From NCBI GenBank assembly GCA_963810525.1, contig CAWENB010000001.1, forward strand, positions 62,001 to 126,000: DNA of 64,000 nucleotides. Direction: 5' to 3'. Below are positions 60,886 to 64,000 of the stretch, in pieces; position 1 is the first letter of the stretch; each line of letters opens with the position of its first letter. A program made the position numbers and the translations under genes. The notes beneath the pieces were generated by a model that was not told where the DNA came from, ran no database searches, and saw only the letters and a program-made list of their open reading frames with translations. The DNA comes from JAICLK01 sp963810525 (lineage in GTDB: Bacteria; Patescibacteriota; Saccharimonadia; Saccharimonadales; UBA4665).

Positions 60886-60988
60886 TGTCTTCCTCCTCGC
60901 CACTGGCAGTAAAGGCTTCTAAAAGATCAATATTTTTAAGGCCAACTAAAGTTCTATGATCGTTTTTTATGCTGCGCCAAAAATTGAA
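60878..60988 (-). pseudogene. Small frame with acidic tail, second copy, no start codon found
   Basis: The frame contains FWRSIKNDHRTLVGLKNI and ends in GEEEDNE with TAG at 60878. It is paralogous to 57498-57629. No ATG, GTG or TTG occurs before the upstream in-frame TGA, so it starts with a rare codon, is truncated, or is frameshifted. Confidence 0.4.
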
Positions 60989-61051
60989 TCAGATCAGAAA
61001 ATTTTCTTACAAACCACATGCGGAAGTTTTTTAATAAGGATATCAATAAGT

Positions 61052-61057
61052 TATAAT
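61052..61057 (+). promoter_or_regulatory. -10 box of 61067, leaderless
   Basis: TATAAT ends 9 nt before ATG 61067; no ribosome site is present. Confidence 0.45.
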
Positions 61058-61066
61058 TACAACTTT

Positions 61067-61990
61067 ATGATTTATTATGAACCTTCAACTAGCGACGCTG
61101 CCCGATATGTTGGTATCGAATTTCAGAGAACTGCAGAATTACTGGACAATTTAGGTGGCATCGAACCTTTCGCCACGGAACGACAAGACCGGGTTAATGG
61201 ACTGCCAACCTACACTGCTGCAAGAACTGAATGAATAACGGCACTTCTGGATAGGGCTCGACTGCTTACCGGGCAAGTATTCTTTGACGGTGATAGTGCA
61301 GCGCTTCGGTATTTTTGGCTTGGGGGGATTGAACGAGAGGGCGCACCAACGGGCGTCACGCTTGGTGCGGAGTTCCTGTCTATTGTCCAACGAGTTGCAG
61401 CCGGGGCCGATCCGTTCAGGGGGCTACGTCAGTCAGCGAAAAATGAAGATCGGCTTGATCCAGCCGGTGAGGCCATTAAATACTTGTTACTTCGAGAATC
61501 AGATAATTCACCCCAGATAGAACAGCTCAGATCCTCAGATGGCCGGACCGCCTTTATCAGGTTAGTAGAGTTATCTGAATTGTGCAGCGGCAAACTACGT
61601 GAGGTATCACTGAAAGAGCGGTTACCTTCGGTGATGTTTAAGCTTGCCGAACTAGCAGTAGAGGGTAGTTCGGCAGAAGACTGGCGGTATTACGGAATTG
61701 CCCGAGACATGCTGGATATTGCCCATGCCGTACAAGTTCTTAAAACCCAAAGACGCGATCGCGTGCTCAAGGATCAGGCGCAAAGTTTTTATGAAGGAGT
61801 CTTACGGCTATATTGTGATCCCGGACTGGCGTCCTGTAGCGGAACTTTAGAAGCTTATGAATCCGATCAACATGCGCTGGTTGATGCCGCAAGGATTTTG
61901 GCCAATTTGCTTCAAGGTAGCGGATTGGAATCGATATTTTACTCACGGTATATCAACTTCAAGCAAATCGACAGTCAGCCGCAAACGTAA
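61067..61990 (+). pseudogene. Hypothetical protein with one in-frame TGA
   Basis: A single frame of 307 codons is broken only by TGA at 61232-61234 (reading ARTE, stop, ITALLDRARL). Before it are 55 codons (MIYYEPSTSDAARYVGIEFQ). After it are 251, mainly helical and charged (IRLVELSELCSGKLREVSLK, ALVDAARILANLLQGSG). No family is recognised. TGA is used as a normal stop in neighbouring genes such as mnmA and obg, so a nonsense mutation is more likely than recoding. A restart after the stop is possible. Confidence 0.6.
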
Positions 61991-62076
61991 CCCGGAGTTA
62001 ACAATCAGAAACTGTTGAAAAAGCATTTCTTGTCAGTATGCTAAGGCCTAAAGGTTAATCGCAATTTGACGCATAC

Positions 62077-62199
62077 ATGATTTGCCTATTCATCGAGCAC
62101 GCTGATGACAGGATTGATATGTCCAATATGACTTACGTCGAGGTACATGAAGCGCTCGACGAAAATAATTTTTGCGATAGCATATTGATCTCCACATAA
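62077..62199 (+). CDS. Possible 40-residue protein
   Basis: The frame reads MICLFIEHADDRIDMSNMTY, then an acidic part ending DSILIST. It ends exactly at the terminator stem. No ribosome site is visible and no similarity is recognised; position and acidic composition are the only support. Confidence 0.3.
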   Translation: MICLFIEHADDRIDMSNMTYVEVHEALDENNFCDSILIST

Positions 62200-62238
62200 A
62201 AACACGCACCGTTGCTAAATGCGCAGATGCGTGTTTTT
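62198..62238. terminator. Bidirectional terminator
   Basis: AAAAACACGCA (62198-62208) pairs with TGCGTGTTTTT (62228-62238). It lies between the plus-strand frames and the convergent lectin gene and has T-runs in both directions. Confidence 0.75.
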
Positions 62239-62256
62239 GCGAATTTTTCCTATACT

Positions 62257-62838
62257 TTAATTTTCGAACCATTCCTGATTGGATTGGCTGGTCGTTTTAC
62301 AGGTGTAAATATCAACCGGCGTATGCTCTGCGTCCGATCCGCGCCAGTCGTCGAGACACAAGTCGTGATGAGTGCTATTCCCGGAAGCTAAGTTAGCCAA
62401 TTGATGCGGAGAATCGCCGAGACTTGTGAACTTTACTCCCCAAACCCATTGTTCGGCTGGATCACTTTTGGCATTGGTGCATGGGTACAGTTTCTGCTGT
62501 ATCGGATTCTTGCTTTGCCCCCAGTCGTCAACGCACTCATTTGTCCCGGTTAATTGCAAGTCGAAAACCTGAACGTCTGTTTGTCCGTACAGGCTTATTG
62601 TTTTGAGGTCATAGCGCGACCATGTCTGGTTTCGTACGTTGGCGCCAGTGCAGACATCAAGCTCTATGGGGCTTTTAGTGGTGACGCCGTTTGCTGTTAG
62701 GCAAAAGTTGGAATTGTTGTTATATACCCTTAATCTGCCTTGCCATGCCGGGCTCGCAGCATTCGCGACTGCCGATGTAGAAAATACGGCGACGCCGGCC
62801 AGTAACGAACTTGCCAGGATGATCGAACTCACGTTCAA
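62257..62838 (-). CDS. Secreted ricin-type beta-trefoil lectin
   Basis: The predicted protein has 193 residues from TTG 62838. The signal peptide ends near VANAA. The mature part is one beta-trefoil: FCLTANG and LDVCTGANVRNQTW, CVDDWGQS with LYPCTNA and EQWVWG, and LCLDDWRGSD with IYTCKTTSQSNQEWF. These three repeats carry the Q-x-W motifs and disulphide Cys pairs of ricin B lectins. It probably binds sugars on a host or neighbouring cell. A better start, ATG 62893 with a GAGGAG site, is out of frame by one base: MSKFSSHFYKHSKFTQRI would join the signal peptide if a base lost near 62840 were restored. Confidence 0.75.
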   Translation of the reverse strand: MNVSSIILASSLLAGVAVFSTSAVANAASPAWQGRLRVYNNNSNFCLTANGVTTKSPIELDVCTGANVRNQTWSRYDLKTISLYGQTDVQVFDLQLTGTNECVDDWGQSKNPIQQKLYPCTNAKSDPAEQWVWGVKFTSLGDSPHQLANLASGNSTHHDLCLDDWRGSDAEHTPVDIYTCKTTSQSNQEWFEN

Positions 62839-62929
62839 TAATCCTTTGAGTAAATTTACTATGTTTATAAAAATGACTGCTAAACTTACTCATAACAACT
62901 CCTCATTTACACCAATGATAATGCTTATA

Positions 62930-62959
62930 ATGGTAGCGCTTAAGTCTTTGAAGTGTCAA
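62930..62959 (-). promoter_or_regulatory. Promoter of the lectin gene
   Basis: On the minus strand TTGACA (62959-62954), 18 nt, TACCAT (62935-62930). A GAGGAG ribosome site follows before ATG 62893, supporting that ATG as the original start. Confidence 0.5.
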
Positions 62960-63071
62960 TTGAATATAGCTGCTAAATATGCTGCTAATTTCACCTTTTT
63001 GTACTAATAGTTTGCAACAGCCAGCCATCTCTACGGTCCTGGAGTACGGGTTTTAATTAGCTAAATAATTA

Positions 63072-64000
63072 GGCTTAACACCAAATTCTGGTGTCTACTC
63101 TAATCTGTTTTTCTAGAGAAGAAACTCCAGAGGATCGTAATTATTCGTTGTTTTGAGGCTCCACGGTGGGGTATGAGCTTGTCTTTCCAGACGCCGAATC
63201 TTCCGTCTAATGGGCTCGTTGTGTTGGCTACTCGTATGCCACTTTCCTGTATGTAATCGGCTTGGTAGGTGAACAGATATGGTAGGTTGCGACACAAGGA
63301 AAAATAAGCTCTTCTGGTACGCTCATGGGCATATCTTTTGGTGACCGGATCACGCTCCTTGAGCCATGCCCCATGTTTCTTGTACCAACCAGCGAGTGCA
63401 TCCTCAAACGTTAGTTCGTCTGTCCGAGCGAGCGTTAAGGCAAGCGCTCGTAACTCAATATTTTGCGTCAGTCGTGGCTTCTTGGTCAGACATTGAGTGA
63501 TGGTCATAAGCTGGTGAAACTGGCAATGCTGGACCGGTATGCCTTTGCCCTCCAGCATAGTCCGTACGCCTCGTCTGCCGTCAATGGTGACCGCCAGGAT
63601 ACTGTAGCCCATTGCTTCAATCGTATCTGTTGCAACCTCATAATCTACGGTGCGTTCTGTCCCGTCTACCGTGGCGTAATACAGCACCGTATTCTCACCA
63701 AGCGTCGCCACTGCATATGGGTCAATAACAACCAGGAGGCCCCAGTCCCCAAAGTAGGTAACATCCATTATGACGGCTACGGTACGCGGTTTCTGGATGA
63801 TGCGTGGCGGGCTGTAGCCATTGAGTTGAGCGCGGATGCAACCGGTACTTTTCCGGTATTCTTTAGCCAAGCTGTTCACGGTACGACCGTCAAAGGCATA
63901 CTGGTGCCATAGGGTAGCTCGCTTACGGCCAGGGCGGCCTTTACTGCTCCATGACCGACGGCAGGTACGACAGACGTAGCGCTGTAGACCGTTCCTCACA
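63072..64000 (-). mobile_element. Insertion sequence, copy 3 (partial, runs off the window)
   Basis: The left end GGCTTAACACCAAATTCTGG and 929 of 1089 bp are present. The rest lies beyond the window, so the target duplication cannot be checked (left flank AATAATTA). Confidence 0.9.
63100..64000 (-). CDS. Transposase, IS256-like (IS1249 type), copy 3, partial
   Basis: The visible 299 residues (C-terminal part) are identical to copies 1 and 2. The first 18 codons, including part of the zinc-ribbon, lie outside the window. Confidence 0.85.
   Translation of the reverse strand, partial: VRNGLQRYVCRTCRRSWSSKGRPGRKRATLWHQYAFDGRTVNSLAKEYRKSTGCIRAQLNGYSPPRIIQKPRTVAVIMDVTYFGDWGLLVVIDPYAVATLGENTVLYYATVDGTERTVDYEVATDTIEAMGYSILAVTIDGRRGVRTMLEGKGIPVQHCQFHQLMTITQCLTKKPRLTQNIELRALALTLARTDELTFEDALAGWYKKHGAWLKERDPVTKRYAHERTRRAYFSLCRNLPYLFTYQADYIQESGIRVANTTSPLDGRFGVWKDKLIPHRGASKQRIITILWSFFSRKTD

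Noticed and set aside
57728..61990. Genetic-code reassignment of stop codons
   Set aside because: TAA, TAG and TGA each occur as in-frame interruptions here, while all three also end intact genes, so independent nonsense mutations explain the data better.

Overview
ORGANISM. The window looks like a chromosomal piece of a member of Candidatus Saccharibacteria (TM7, Patescibacteria/CPR). This is inferred from gene content, since there is no rRNA gene here. The points that fit are a shortened AlaRS of about 629 residues, a minimal SecG, tandem ABC exporters with a shared C-terminal tail, an anchored (not lipidated) oligopeptide-binding protein, many secreted proteins of unknown family, and a WhiB-type Fe-S domain that could come from an actinobacterial host. 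Many genes have a TATAAT-like hexamer only 6-10 nt before the start codon, so their transcripts would be leaderless. LAYOUT. 1-12.2 kb is a cell-surface locus: a membrane-anchored beta-helix (bactofilin-like) protein cut by the window edge, six secreted paralogues ending in a PAG-x-Y...A-x-x-F motif, an IS insertion, a DUF916-like anchored protein and a PKD-domain protein. Three of the six paralogues are recombined mosaics of each other. 12.2-31.9 kb is housekeeping: mnmA, a sigma-70 factor, alaS, the WhiB-domain protein, an FtsA-like ATPase, ruvX-mltG, a LysM-CHAP cell-wall hydrolase with a structured leader, obg, an FkbM-type methyltransferase, an IS30 element and sbcB. 32.3-35.1 kb is a full-length uvrA carrying eight single-base insertions. 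35.1-38.8 kb holds a lipoprotein, DedA, a secreted G1 (eqolisin-type) peptidase, ribosomal L25 and another lipoprotein. 38.9-47.2 kb is a row of four ABC exporters, one of them split by a second copy of the same IS with a clean 8-bp target duplication. 47.5-56.7 kb holds a tail-anchored protein, trhO, a uvrC with about ten indels, a gene with an A9 frameshift, an aminopeptidase P operon with a holin-like protein, SecG and an oligopeptide-binding protein, and tRNA-Leu(CAG). 56.8-64 kb is accessory and partly decayed: a 2H phosphoesterase, an SDR gene with two in-frame stops, a sedolisin (S53) peptidase, a duplicated two-ORF module, a gene with one in-frame TGA, a ricin-type lectin and a third IS copy running off the window. 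HOW IT FITS TOGETHER. The window describes a small-genome cell that invests in its surface and secretome: adhesin-like paralogues, a lectin, two acid-type peptidases, lipoproteins, four exporters, peptide uptake and cell-wall hydrolases. This suits an epibiont living on another bacterium. DNA repair appears to be eroding, because both nucleotide-excision-repair genes present (uvrA, uvrC) are broken while long neighbours are intact. The three IS copies encode identical proteins where comparable, so transposition is recent.
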